Shown in pieces: positions 56,801 through 64,000 of a DNA stretch of 64,000 bases (positions are counted from its first letter, which is position 1; every line of letters begins with the position of its first letter). The position numbers and the translations under genes are program-made. This DNA comes from Hyphomonas sp. (lineage in GTDB: Bacteria; Pseudomonadota; Alphaproteobacteria; Caulobacterales; Hyphomonadaceae): NCBI GenBank assembly GCA_017792365.1, contig CP051229.1, forward strand, positions 806,001 through 870,000, written 5' to 3'. The notes under the pieces were generated by a model that saw nothing but the letters and a program-made list of their open reading frames with translations, did no database searches and was not told where the DNA came from.

Positions 56801-57360
56801 ACATCCGCGCCATGCACGACCTCGCCGTATTCTACGCCGAAGGCGATGCGGGTCCCCAGAGCTATGCGGCCGCCGTCGAGTGGTTCCGCCAGGCCGCGGA
56901 CCTCGGCCTGGTCGACAGCCAGTACAACCTTGCAGTCCTCTTCGAACAGGGACTGGGCGTTTCCGAAGACCGCAGCGAGGCCGCCTACTGGTTCGAAGTC
57001 GCCGGACGCGGCGGCGACGAAGACGCCCTGCGCCGCGCCCGCGCCCTGCTCTCCGACATGCCCGCCTCGCTATCCGACCAGATCCGCCGCCGCGCGCGCG
57101 CCTTCAATCCAAAGCGTTCAGACCTCATGGCCAACGGCGACCTCGGCGTCCGCCCGTGGGAGCAGCCGACCAGCGCGCAGGTCGCCGAGATCCAGCGTCT
57201 GCTTAACCGGCTCGGCTTCTCCGCAGGCCAGCCGGACGGCCAGATCGGGATCCGCACCACCGAAGCGATCCGCGCATTCGAGGAAGCCCACGGCGCGGCC
57301 CCGCGCGGCGACGCCACCTTGAGCCTCCTGCGCCAGTTGCGGCTCGCCAGCCCGGCCTGA
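53842..57360 (+). CDS. podJ: PodJ-like polar organising protein
   Basis: A 1172-residue polarity factor. A short N-terminal module (PWSVKGIDPKARSVARENAQ, TLGQYLNTLLLDD) precedes a long coiled coil (about 55-650) with many SIDERI/RIEERL-type heptads. An acidic disordered stretch (about 680-780) and a single transmembrane helix (VMASAALALAVAGGGAYSI, near 830) follow. Then come Sel1-like repeats (AAEDGLFIASYRLAKLYERGEG and three more) and a C-terminal peptidoglycan-binding domain (AEIQRLLNRLGFSAGQPDG). This is the exact layout of Caulobacter PodJ. The ATG at 53842 follows a GGAG site; the in-frame GTG at 53821 adds seven residues. Confidence 0.88.
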   Translation: MTQGPWSVKGIDPKARSVARENAQRRGITLGQYLNTLLLDDGEDDSDDHPLPEPRRIERIERAEGPRELQSITDELDDLSKRLEAAQDRSAKAITGVDRSILDLQDRVEETGRANTEAVERVTAALKEIQSAQVALRDRVQQVETDNSSHVTLDALHKLEQSLARLARNVEDRSALDQKLENLDNTIAEAVKSSTHQLNSRVGLIDERMSKVQDRMDGAISRMNETSNRFEAFETRTQRSVADTAKLMERALDANTTRSRAISKELSQRVESIEGQTRTAVNSLGDAVSRIIDRLSTAEDTGETALRTIEESVHGIDDRFQRLETETSTDIGRLEESFQKRLDILAESLSKPMQSVRKEVEERLSEALNAEHPEAIAQLASTIEQVQRRLDASESRQADAIEQMSEQVERLSKAIDARISSIESSNGGDEGLDTLKSELLDMTQRIEERLAFIETDRRMSNGTVQDMRHQLSSIDKSMDERIEKLTAAHNQSVDERISRISEENQRAIDERVSNAMKAHDATLNDLQAHIAAHEDRFNDLDAPSSSDDFERLTSKIDERISESERRSADAITQIGEQVARVAERLQNQHRESLEKLEARLASSERSHKAKLDEAITGMSQRLQELGEETSNTLQPLHKNISSIAQRIADLEDANTAPPRRETQRTAPVLNDLDEDDTDVADLLGREPALPDDDDDIITTNVVGEDPPPFDESTDDQLFGSDAPEPEASADDPADRKHASDRERQDAPTAPASKIDDLLEVDDVVFQSDNDAPDFAALEAPPLQDDGDYISRARAAAKNGNKFTPTPKSSNRKAVSRGPVMASAALALAVAGGGAYSIMRGKQDESANDAFARQDPSAPIANPGDAQGAESVLFNSDDSAEAAAQSSEDDTVFANAVSVGPVTDTEERPPTLAEAVAAGEPIALYDQAQELLQTGEKSRAVTMLRQAAEDGLFIASYRLAKLYERGEGVPRDMAAARRWTEQAAIGGNIRAMHDLAVFYAEGDAGPQSYAAAVEWFRQAADLGLVDSQYNLAVLFEQGLGVSEDRSEAAYWFEVAGRGGDEDALRRARALLSDMPASLSDQIRRRARAFNPKRSDLMANGDLGVRPWEQPTSAQVAEIQRLLNRLGFSAGQPDGQIGIRTTEAIRAFEEAHGAAPRGDATLSLLRQLRLASPA

Positions 57361-57483
57361 TCGTCGATATCGCACAGATTCTCGTGCTGGCGCCAAATCT
57401 TAGCGGTTTTGCGCCATTCTTGCATACGTAGTCCGGCAAGCGGCTATCAGGACCGCAATCGCCCAAGTAAGTAGAACAGCAGC

Positions 57484-58395
57484 ATGCTGATCCACCTGCC
57501 CATAGCCCAGATCGCAGTCGACCCACTGGTCATCACTGCTATCGGGCTGGTGGTCGGTTTCCTCTCCGGTCTCTTCGGCGTCGGCGGCGGCTTTCTCCTC
57601 ACTCCGCTCCTGATGTTCTATGGCGTGCCCGCCGCAGTCGCCGTGTCCACACAGGCCAACCAGGTCCTCGCAACTTCCATCGCAGGCGCATCCTCACACT
57701 GGCGCGCCGGCGCCGTCGACGCCCGCCTTGGATGGATCATGCTCGGGGGCGGTCTCGTCGGCTCAGCGATCGGCGTCGTAATCTTCGGCATCCTCCGCAG
57801 GTTCGGCGTCGTCGATTCCACCGTCGCCTTTCTCTACGTGATCATGCTGTCGGTCATCGGCGGCCTCATGGCGTGGGAGAGCATCGCAGCCATCGGCGCC
57901 AAGCGCGACGACCCCGGCCGCCGCACGCGCCTAAGGGCATGGACCCGCACCATGCCCTTCAAGCGTCGCTTCCCGCGATCCGGCCTCTACATCTCGATCC
58001 TGCCGCCGATCATCATCGGCTTCGTGGTCGGCATGTTAGCCGCCATCCTCGGCGTCGGCGGCGGCTTCATTCTCGCGCCAGCGATGGTCTACCTGCTCGG
58101 CGTCCCCACACGCGTCATGGTCGGGACGTCGCTGTTCCAGATCATCTTTCTCACCGGTTTCGTCACCTTCCTGCATTCCGCGGTCAACGGCACCGTCGAT
58201 CTTGTCCTCGGTTTCCTCCTGATGATCGGCGGCGTGCTCGGCGCGCGCATCGGCGCCACCACCGGCAAGCGTCTGAAAGCCGCCCAGCTCCGCCTGCTGC
58301 TCGCCTTGCTCGTCCTCGGCATGGCCGCCCGCCTTGGCTACGACCTCTACTTCCTGCCCCAGCCCGAATTCCAGCTTGTGGAGGGCCAGTCATGA
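57484..58395 (+). CDS. Sulfite exporter TauE/SafE family transporter
   Basis: A 303-residue inner-membrane protein with about eight hydrophobic helices and the duplicated family signature: GFLSGLFGVGGGFLLTPLLMFYG near residue 25 and GMLAAILGVGGGFILAPAMVYLLGVP near 180. TauE/SafE proteins export sulfite, sulfoacetate or related organosulfur anions. It overlaps the next gene by four bases (ATGA), a pairing with TIGR02186 proteins that is common in alphaproteobacteria. The transported substrate is not predictable. Confidence 0.92.
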   Translation: MLIHLPIAQIAVDPLVITAIGLVVGFLSGLFGVGGGFLLTPLLMFYGVPAAVAVSTQANQVLATSIAGASSHWRAGAVDARLGWIMLGGGLVGSAIGVVIFGILRRFGVVDSTVAFLYVIMLSVIGGLMAWESIAAIGAKRDDPGRRTRLRAWTRTMPFKRRFPRSGLYISILPPIIIGFVVGMLAAILGVGGGFILAPAMVYLLGVPTRVMVGTSLFQIIFLTGFVTFLHSAVNGTVDLVLGFLLMIGGVLGARIGATTGKRLKAAQLRLLLALLVLGMAARLGYDLYFLPQPEFQLVEGQS

Positions 58396-59135
58396 TCCGC
58401 CACCCGCTCGCAGCCATCATCGCCGCTGCCGCCCTCAGCCTGTCCGCCAGCGCCCAGACCACCGACGAACCCTCGCCGGTGTCCTCCGGCCTCGCCGACG
58501 AACAGGTCGACGTCCAGATCAACTATTCCGGCGCCGAAGTCGTCCTCTTCGTCTCCTCGCCGGTTACGAACGAGACCGGCGGCATGGCCGCAGCGCTCAT
58601 CGGCCCGCGCAGGCCGCACATCACCCAGCAGACAGAAGCCGGGCCCCGCTCCTTCACCTTCATGTCGGCGCCGTCCGTCTTCGTCATCGGCGCCGAACCC
58701 CAGGTCGCCGAAACCACCGAAGCACAAGCCCTGATCGACGCGGGCCTCAATGCCGCGACCGCCGCCGTCCCGAACGAAGAGGATCTCGACGCGCCCGATC
58801 TCGCCACCTGGCGCGCCGCCCTGGTCGAACTCAAGATGAACCAGGATCTTTACTCGCTCGACGAAGGCATCATCGAACGCGTCGACGACAATCTGCTCCG
58901 CGCCCGCATGGTGCTCCCGCCAAATGCGCCTCCCGGCGACTACCTCGTCCGCGCAGTCGTCTTCGAGAACGGCGCCCCCATCGGCAGCACCGAGAAAGTC
59001 CTGAATCTCGTGCGCAGCGGCATGGAAGCGACACTCTACGATCTTGCGACCAACCACGGCGTCGTCTACGGCTTTCTCGCGGTGCTCATCGGCGTGATCA
59101 TCGGATCCATTGCCGCCTGGGCCGGACGCCGCTAA
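58392..59135 (+). CDS. TIGR02186-family membrane protein
   Basis: A 247-residue exported protein with a signal peptide ending near SASAQT and a C-terminal transmembrane helix (VVYGFLAVLIGVIIGSIAAWAG). The periplasmic middle has the conserved start EQVDVQINYSGAEVVLFVSS and RMVLPPNAPPGDYLVRAVVFENG. Members of TIGR02186 sit next to TauE/SafE transporters, as here, and are thought to assist them; the biochemical role is unknown. It converges on pdeM with a four-base overlap. Confidence 0.87.
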   Translation: MIRHPLAAIIAAAALSLSASAQTTDEPSPVSSGLADEQVDVQINYSGAEVVLFVSSPVTNETGGMAAALIGPRRPHITQQTEAGPRSFTFMSAPSVFVIGAEPQVAETTEAQALIDAGLNAATAAVPNEEDLDAPDLATWRAALVELKMNQDLYSLDEGIIERVDDNLLRARMVLPPNAPPGDYLVRAVVFENGAPIGSTEKVLNLVRSGMEATLYDLATNHGVVYGFLAVLIGVIIGSIAAWAGRR

Positions 59136-59938
59136 CCGGCCATCCGCGACAAGCGCGAACGATCCGGCGCCAGCCGCTCAGCGCTGACGGCATAGACGGC
59201 ATCCCTGCCCGCCACACACGCGCGCAAGCCCTGCGGGAAGAGCGGCGCAAAGGCGTCGTCGCAGACATTCAGGCCGCCAGTCAGCGGACCAAATGACGGC
59301 ATCACCAGACGCTTTCCGTCCGTCGCAAAACACTTCGCCCGCACGACCCGCGCACCGCCGCTCACCCGCGCACACGGATGCAGGTGCCCGGCAACCTCGC
59401 CGACCACAGGCCCAGCCACCGGCTCATGCCGGAACACAAGCGGGCCGACGGACACCTCGTGCGCGATGCGCCCGCCAAGGTCATCCGGCGGCGCCACATC
59501 ATGGTTCCCGGTGATCCACACCCACTCCGTCGAGCCGCTCATGATGCGCAGCGCATCCACCACGTCAGAGTTCATCCGCGCCCGCGCCCCGCGATCATGA
59601 AAACTGTCGCCCAGCGAAATCACCTGCCGGGGCCGCAGCACTTCCATCTCCGCCATCAGCCGGGAAACAGCCGTCAGGGAATCGTACGGCGGCAGCATCT
59701 GCCCACGCGCCGCATAGGCCGATCCCTTCTCAAGGTGAACGTCGGAAACCACCAGCACCTGATGCTTCGGCAGGTAAGCCGTACAGCTCGCCCGCAATAC
59801 CATCGCAACGCCGGCGATCTCCATCGCCAGTCCATTCGCGTCCGCGCGTGCCCGAGCCGGTCTCGACATACCCGATGCTTGCCGGGCGTCGGCAAAAGCG
59901 TCAACAACGCAGGCGCCAAGGCCTGTCGACAACTTCAC
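59132..59938 (-). CDS. pdeM: Ligase-associated DNA damage response endonuclease PdeM
   Basis: A 268-residue metallophosphoesterase. The metal motifs are VVSDVHLEKGSAYAARG, SLGDSFHDRGA, WITGNHD and EVAGHLHP, in the order of the PdeM family. In other bacteria it forms a four-gene DNA-repair cassette with an exonuclease, an ATP-dependent ligase and a DEXH helicase. Here it overlaps the helicase stop (GTG start at 59938 within GTGA), but the ligase and exonuclease are not adjacent. The first 35 residues are poorly conserved and the start could be further in. Confidence 0.92.
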   Translation of the reverse strand: MKLSTGLGACVVDAFADARQASGMSRPARARADANGLAMEIAGVAMVLRASCTAYLPKHQVLVVSDVHLEKGSAYAARGQMLPPYDSLTAVSRLMAEMEVLRPRQVISLGDSFHDRGARARMNSDVVDALRIMSGSTEWVWITGNHDVAPPDDLGGRIAHEVSVGPLVFRHEPVAGPVVGEVAGHLHPCARVSGGARVVRAKCFATDGKRLVMPSFGPLTGGLNVCDDAFAPLFPQGLRACVAGRDAVYAVSAERLAPDRSRLSRMAG

Positions 59939-62426
59939 GCCATGGCGTCGCGGACGAGGTCTTCCTCCGCCTCGCGCAGGATCGCCTCCGCAGCATCGCC
60001 CGAAAACACCGGCTCGCGCCCCATTTCCAGCATCACCGGCACCGCAAACGGCGAGATATCCTCCAGCCGCGAATGCACGATCTTGCCCTTGATCCGCGCC
60101 AGCGCATCCGCCAGCCGCCGGATATCCAGCAGCCCCTCGCCGGCATCCCGCCGCGCCGCCTCAAGCAGGATGTGGTCCGGCTCATGGCTCCGCAGCACGT
60201 CATAGATCAGATCGGTCGAGAACGTGATCTGCCGCCCCGTCTTCTCATGCTGCGGCAATCTTCGCTCGATCAACCCTGCAATCATCGCGCAATTCCGGAA
60301 GGTGCGCTTCATCAACGCGCTCTCCTCCAGCCACGCATCCAGATCATCGCCCAGCATGTCCTGATGAAACAGCGCATCGATATCCGCCCCGCCGGGGTCC
60401 TCCATCGACCACACCGACAGCGCATACTCCGACGCCACAAAACCCAGCGGCTTCAACCCGGCCCGCTCCATCCGCCGCGTCAGCAACATGCCAAGCGTCT
60501 GGTGCGCCAGCCGCCCCTCGAAGGGATAGCAAACGAGGAAGAACTGGTTCGCCCGCGGGAACGTCTCAATCAGCATCTCGTCGGGCTCGATCGACTTGCG
60601 CTCCTGGATCGAAATCCATTCCTGCAACTGAGCCGGTAACTCTCCCCAGCGGTCCCTGTCGTGAAGAATGCGCCGCACCCGCGCGGCCAGAAACGTCGTC
60701 AGCGGGAACTTGCCGCCCGCATAGCTCGGGATGGCCGGTGTAGTGTCGCTCGACCGCGTCGCCAGCACGTCGCCCTCGACAATGTCTTCGAACTTCAGGA
60801 TCTCGCCGCCAAACAGGAACGTATTCCCCGGCGTCAGCATCTCGAAGAAATACTCCTCCATCTCCCCGAGCTTCCTGCCCGCGCGCAACGCCACCGCGCC
60901 GCCGGCCGATCGCTTGCCCGCGAAGTGCGCCAGCCGCACAGTGATCATAGGGCTCTCGACAATCACGCCCACATTCATCCGATGCCGCCGCCGCACATCG
61001 TCATTGCGGGCGCGCCACTTGCCATCCGGAAACTTCACGATCCGCCGAAACCGGTCATAGGTGCGCAGCGCATACCCACCCGTCGCAACCAGGTCGACGA
61101 TCCGCTCCCACTCCTCCCATGTCAGGTCCTGATAGGCCGCGGCGGAACGCACCTCGTCAAACAGCGCCTCGATATCGAACCCCTCGCCACAGGCCCGCCC
61201 CATCACGTGCTGCGCAAGCACATCCAACGCACCGCGACGCACATCCCCGCCATCCAGCTCCCCGGCGGTCACCGCCTCCACCGCCGCCCGGCACTCCAGC
61301 ACCTCGAACCGGTTGCTCGGCGCCAGCACAGCGCGGGACGGCTCATCCAGCCTATGGTTCGCCCGCCCGATGCGCTGGATCAGACGCGATGACCCCTTCG
61401 GCGCCCCGATCTGCACCACAAGGTCCACGTCGCCCCAGTCAATCCCAAGGTCTAGCGTCGACGTACACACACCGCCTTCAGCGACCCCGCAGCCATCGCC
61501 TGCTCCACCCGCCGCCGCTGCTCCATGTCCAGCGACCCATGGTGCAGGGCGATCGGCAGGCCATCCTCGTTCACCCGCCACAACTCCTGGAAGTAGACCT
61601 CCGCCTGCGACCGCGTGTTCACGAACACCAGCGTCATGTTGGCGTCGCGGATCTGGTCGTAGATTTCCTGAACCGTGTGCCTCCCCGAATGCCCAGACCA
61701 CGGGATGCGCGCCGCGCTCTCCAGCACATTGATGTTCGCTCTAGCGCCGCCGACATTCCTGATGATCGGCGTTGCGGGCCCCAGCCACCGCGCCAGCGCC
61801 TCGGGATCGCGCACCGTCGCCGACAACCCGACCCGCCGCGCCTTCGGCGCCCATTGAGCCAGCGTCGCCAGCGCCAGCGCCAACATGTCGCCACGCTTCG
61901 AGCCAGCAATCGCATGGATCTCGTCAATCACGATCGCCCCAAGATCGGCAAAGAATGTCTCGGCGTTTTCCGAAGCGATGAACAAGGCCAGCTGCTCAGG
62001 CGTCGTCAGCAGGATATCCGGCGGCTTGGCCCGCTGCCTCTGGCGCCGCGACGAGGACGTATCCCCCGTCCGCACCTCGACGCTCACATTCAGACCCATC
62101 TCCGAGATCGGCGTCGTCAGGTTCCGCGCCACGTCATTGGCCAAAGCCTTCAGCGGCGAGATGTAAAGCGTATGGAGCGAGGGCCGAACCCGCCCGGTAT
62201 CCGTCGCCAGCTCGACAAGACTCGGCAGAAACCCCGCCAGCGTCTTGCCGCCGCCAGTCGGCGCAATGACCAGTCCGCCCTCGCCCCGCGCCGCCGCCGC
62301 CAGCAAATCCGCCTGGTGCGAGCGCACCTCCCAGCCCCTGCCCGAAAACCAGTCCGCGAACACAGGCGGCAGCAGCGCGCACGCGTCGCTAGAGGCCTTC
62401 TTTCTGGGGGATCTGGGTCTGGACAT
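59935..62426 (-). CDS. Ligase-associated DEXH-box helicase (Lhr-like), apparent frameshift
   Basis: An SF2 helicase of about 830 residues of the Lhr-like type tied to DNA-damage ligase cassettes. The N-terminal part has the Walker A PTGGGKTLAGFLP, VIDEIHAI (DEIH) and VGLSATV, then LVFVNTRSQAEVYF. The open frame ends at VCVRRR; one missing base near 61464-61473 (in a GT repeat on the coding strand) gives AVVCTSTLDLGIDWGDVDLVVQIG and continues through QRIGRANHRLDE to the end. The C-terminal winged-helix and DUF-type region (about 430-830) is intact. It is translationally coupled to pdeM. Confidence 0.88.
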
Positions 62427-62474
62427 AATCTTTCCACTCTAGACGGTAACCTTTCCTTGTCGCCAACCGTCAGG

Positions 62475-63170
62475 ATGCCTCGCGTGCACCTTTCTGCAGT
62501 CCTCGGCCCCGTCCTTGCCGCCAGCCTCCTGCCGGTCGCCGCAGCGCAATCCCCGGCCGTCCCGCCATTGCTTACCGCCGCGCTCAATCCGTCGGCCGAC
62601 GAGACGCTCTACGCCTACGAATTCACGATGACGGAAACAGGTTCCCGCAACACCACCGTGCGCGGCCGCATCGATCCCACGAAACCCGAAGGCCAAAGGG
62701 TCGAAATCATCGAAGGCGCCGGCAAGGACCTCGATCTCGAGGCGATGGACGAGCGGCTGGAAGATAATGCCGACGGCGACATCTGGTGCGACAGCATGAT
62801 CAGCGGCGCGTCCGGGAAAATCGCGGAAACCGGCTCCTCATCCGGCAATCGCGCCTACCGCTTCACGCCAAAGGCCCGCCCCGACGCCGGGAACGACGAA
62901 CGCAAGATGTTCGAACAACTCGTCGCCGATACGATCGTCGACGAGGACAGCCGCACCCTGAAGTCCTTCACCGCGCGCCTTGAGAAACCCTGGAAGCCAA
63001 ACATCGCGGCCAAGATCCACGAGTTCAATATGTCGGGCGATTGCGCGCTGGCGCCGAACGGCCGCGCCTACGCCCGCACCATCACCACCCAGATCCGCGG
63101 TTCCGCCCTGGGCCAGAATTTCAATGCCAAGAGCGTCCGCGAAATCACGAAGCTTGCGCCCGCCGGCTAG
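62475..63170 (+). CDS. Secreted protein of unknown function
   Basis: A 231-residue exported protein with a signal peptide (cleavage near PVAAAQ). The mature part contains TLYAYEFTMTETG, DPTKPEGQRVEIIEGAG and DLDLEAMDERLEDNADGDIWCD. There is one conserved-looking Cys at about residue 98 and one at about 193 (GDCALAPN), perhaps a disulfide. The C-terminal KSVREITKLAPAG looks like the end of a beta-rich domain. It diverges from the helicase with about 50 bases between them. I do not recognise the family. Confidence 0.7.
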   Translation: MPRVHLSAVLGPVLAASLLPVAAAQSPAVPPLLTAALNPSADETLYAYEFTMTETGSRNTTVRGRIDPTKPEGQRVEIIEGAGKDLDLEAMDERLEDNADGDIWCDSMISGASGKIAETGSSSGNRAYRFTPKARPDAGNDERKMFEQLVADTIVDEDSRTLKSFTARLEKPWKPNIAAKIHEFNMSGDCALAPNGRAYARTITTQIRGSALGQNFNAKSVREITKLAPAG

Positions 63171-63188
63171 TCCCGGCCCAACCGCCAG

Positions 63189-64000
63189 TCAGCCCAACAG
63201 CTTCCGCAGCCCCACGTGGTCGACCTTGGAATTGTGACGCCTGTCCATCGGCACTTCGCGCACGCGCCGCACCTCCAGTTCGCCAAGCTTCCGCCCCCGC
63301 CGCACAAGGTCGGTGTCATCCAGCGCATCGCCACACACCGCCAGAATGTTTCGCCCCTCGATCACCGTGAAACCGGCAGCGCGCACCCCCGGCCAGCTCA
63401 GCGCCGCCGTCTCCACAGCAAACGGATAGAAGTCCCGGCTGACGGCTTCCTTCCGCCCTAGCAGCCACAACCGCCCCGCATCGTCCCGCCGCGCCGCGTC
63501 GGCCGTGCGATGCCAGAGCACGCCATCGCGGGTCACCTTGGTGCTGACGTCATCCACCGGGTCCAGATAACCCCGATTGACGTGCGGTCCGGCCACCCAC
63601 ACCTCGTCCTCAACGATATCGACATCGATCTCTTCAATCGGCGCCCCTGCCAGCAGACCAGCGCCCTCGGCCATCGCGACCCAGTCCTTGTCGCCAATGT
63701 CGTCATACTCAAGATGCGCAATCGGCTCAGCTTCCGTCGATCCATAGACAGCATGGATACGGGCCCGCGGCGCAAACTCCCGCATCCCGTGTAAAAGGTT
63801 CGGAAACACCGGCCCGCCGCCCGTGAACAAGGCCGACAACTCGTCAAGCTGCACGCCGCTATCCACCATTCGCGCACAAACGGCCGGCGGCGCGATCACC
63901 CGGTTCACCCGCTCCCGCTGCATCTGGCGAACGAGCTCGCCGCCATCCAGCTGCGCCGGCTTAGTAAGCTTGCCTTTGGGAATGACACTCGCCGCGCCTG
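63189..64000 (-). CDS. AMP-binding acyl-CoA synthetase-like protein, partial
   Basis: The C-terminal part of an adenylate-forming enzyme; the frame stays open to the window edge, so the start is outside. The motifs ALFTGGGPVFPNLL, AVYGSTEAEPIAHLE (A5-type) and NRGYLDPVD, WHRTADAARRD (hinge) are present. The late HNSKVDHVGLRKLLG carries the catalytic-Lys-like A10 region. The upstream frame reads SVIPKGKLTKPAQLDGG, a segment often seen in OleC-like or fatty acid:AMP ligases. The substrate cannot be decided from this fragment. Confidence 0.82.
   Translation of the reverse strand, partial: GAASVIPKGKLTKPAQLDGGELVRQMQRERVNRVIAPPAVCARMVDSGVQLDELSALFTGGGPVFPNLLHGMREFAPRARIHAVYGSTEAEPIAHLEYDDIGDKDWVAMAEGAGLLAGAPIEEIDVDIVEDEVWVAGPHVNRGYLDPVDDVSTKVTRDGVLWHRTADAARRDDAGRLWLLGRKEAVSRDFYPFAVETAALSWPGVRAAGFTVIEGRNILAVCGDALDDTDLVRRGRKLGELEVRRVREVPMDRRHNSKVDHVGLRKLLG

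Noticed and set aside
61119-62474. Plus-strand frame opposite the helicase
   Set aside because: Pro/Arg/Ala-rich shadow; the true secreted protein starts at 62475.

Overview
The window is a GC-rich (roughly 64 percent), densely packed chromosomal segment of an alphaproteobacterium. Several genes point to the stalked or budding Caulobacterales/Hyphomonadales/Maricaulales group. These are a PodJ-like polarity protein (53842-57360), a TipF-like degenerate EAL protein (16346-17589), a hisS-hisZ-hisG cluster, a CheY/CheZ-like pair, a maoC-ribF-ileS-lspA-DUF3035 run and a CIRCE-controlled groESL operon. I see no rRNA, tRNA, CRISPR array, insertion sequence, integrase or origin. The genus is inference.

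Layout. 0.2-9 kb: glutathione synthesis (gshA), rRNA methylation (rsmE, rsmD), ubiquinone (ubiA), tRNA editing (tadA), quinone oxidoreductase, rnhB and mutL. 9-14.4 kb: a leftward maoC-ribF-ileS-lspA-DUF3035 block. 14.5-17.6 kb: motility and chemotaxis signalling (cheY-like, cheZ-like, tipF-like) around a HAD phosphatase. 18-20.6 kb: an FAH-family hydrolase and a GmrSD-type (DUF262/DUF1524) restriction-like protein. 20.7-25.8 kb: serine hydrolase, SDR and thioesterase, then groES-groEL with CIRCE and terminator. 26-29.6 kb: hisG-hisZ-hisS. 29.8-35.5 kb: periplasmic redox proteins (redoxin, DsbD-like), SapC and a DUF885 lipoprotein. 36-42.3 kb: Zur-like regulator, double-hotdog thioesterase, alpha/beta hydrolase, DUF4197, thiolase and a cysteine-free TlpA-like lipoprotein. 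42.3-45.5 kb: GH19 lysozyme-like enzyme, then a dcm-vsr-unknown cassette. 45.6-47.5 kb: two lipoproteins, one of them OmpA-like. 47.6-53.6 kb: a MerR-regulated beta-oxidation operon (acyl-CoA dehydrogenase, thiolase, glycine-zipper peptide, FadB/FadJ). 53.8-59.1 kb: PodJ, a TauE/SafE exporter and its TIGR02186 partner. 59.1-62.4 kb: PdeM and a ligase-associated DEXH helicase. At the right edge are a secreted unknown and a truncated AMP-forming ligase.

The most striking feature is technical or evolutionary rather than a new system. At least twelve genes are each split by apparent one-base indels (thirteen events), mostly in short homopolymers. Those affected are lspA, the cheZ-like gene, tipF-like, a PaaI-like thioesterase, hisZ, DUF885, zur, DUF4197, dcm (twice), the gene after vsr, a lipoprotein and the DEXH helicase. 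In nearly every case adding or removing one base restores a recognisable family member, so uncorrected assembly error is the likeliest cause. I annotate them as genes with the shift noted.

I find no convincing undescribed system. The best candidates for follow-up are the stand-alone GmrSD protein, the dcm-vsr-unknown cassette, two possible small RNAs (17882-17986 on the plus strand, 25860-25951 on the minus strand), and a decamer repeat that puts stops in all three frames.
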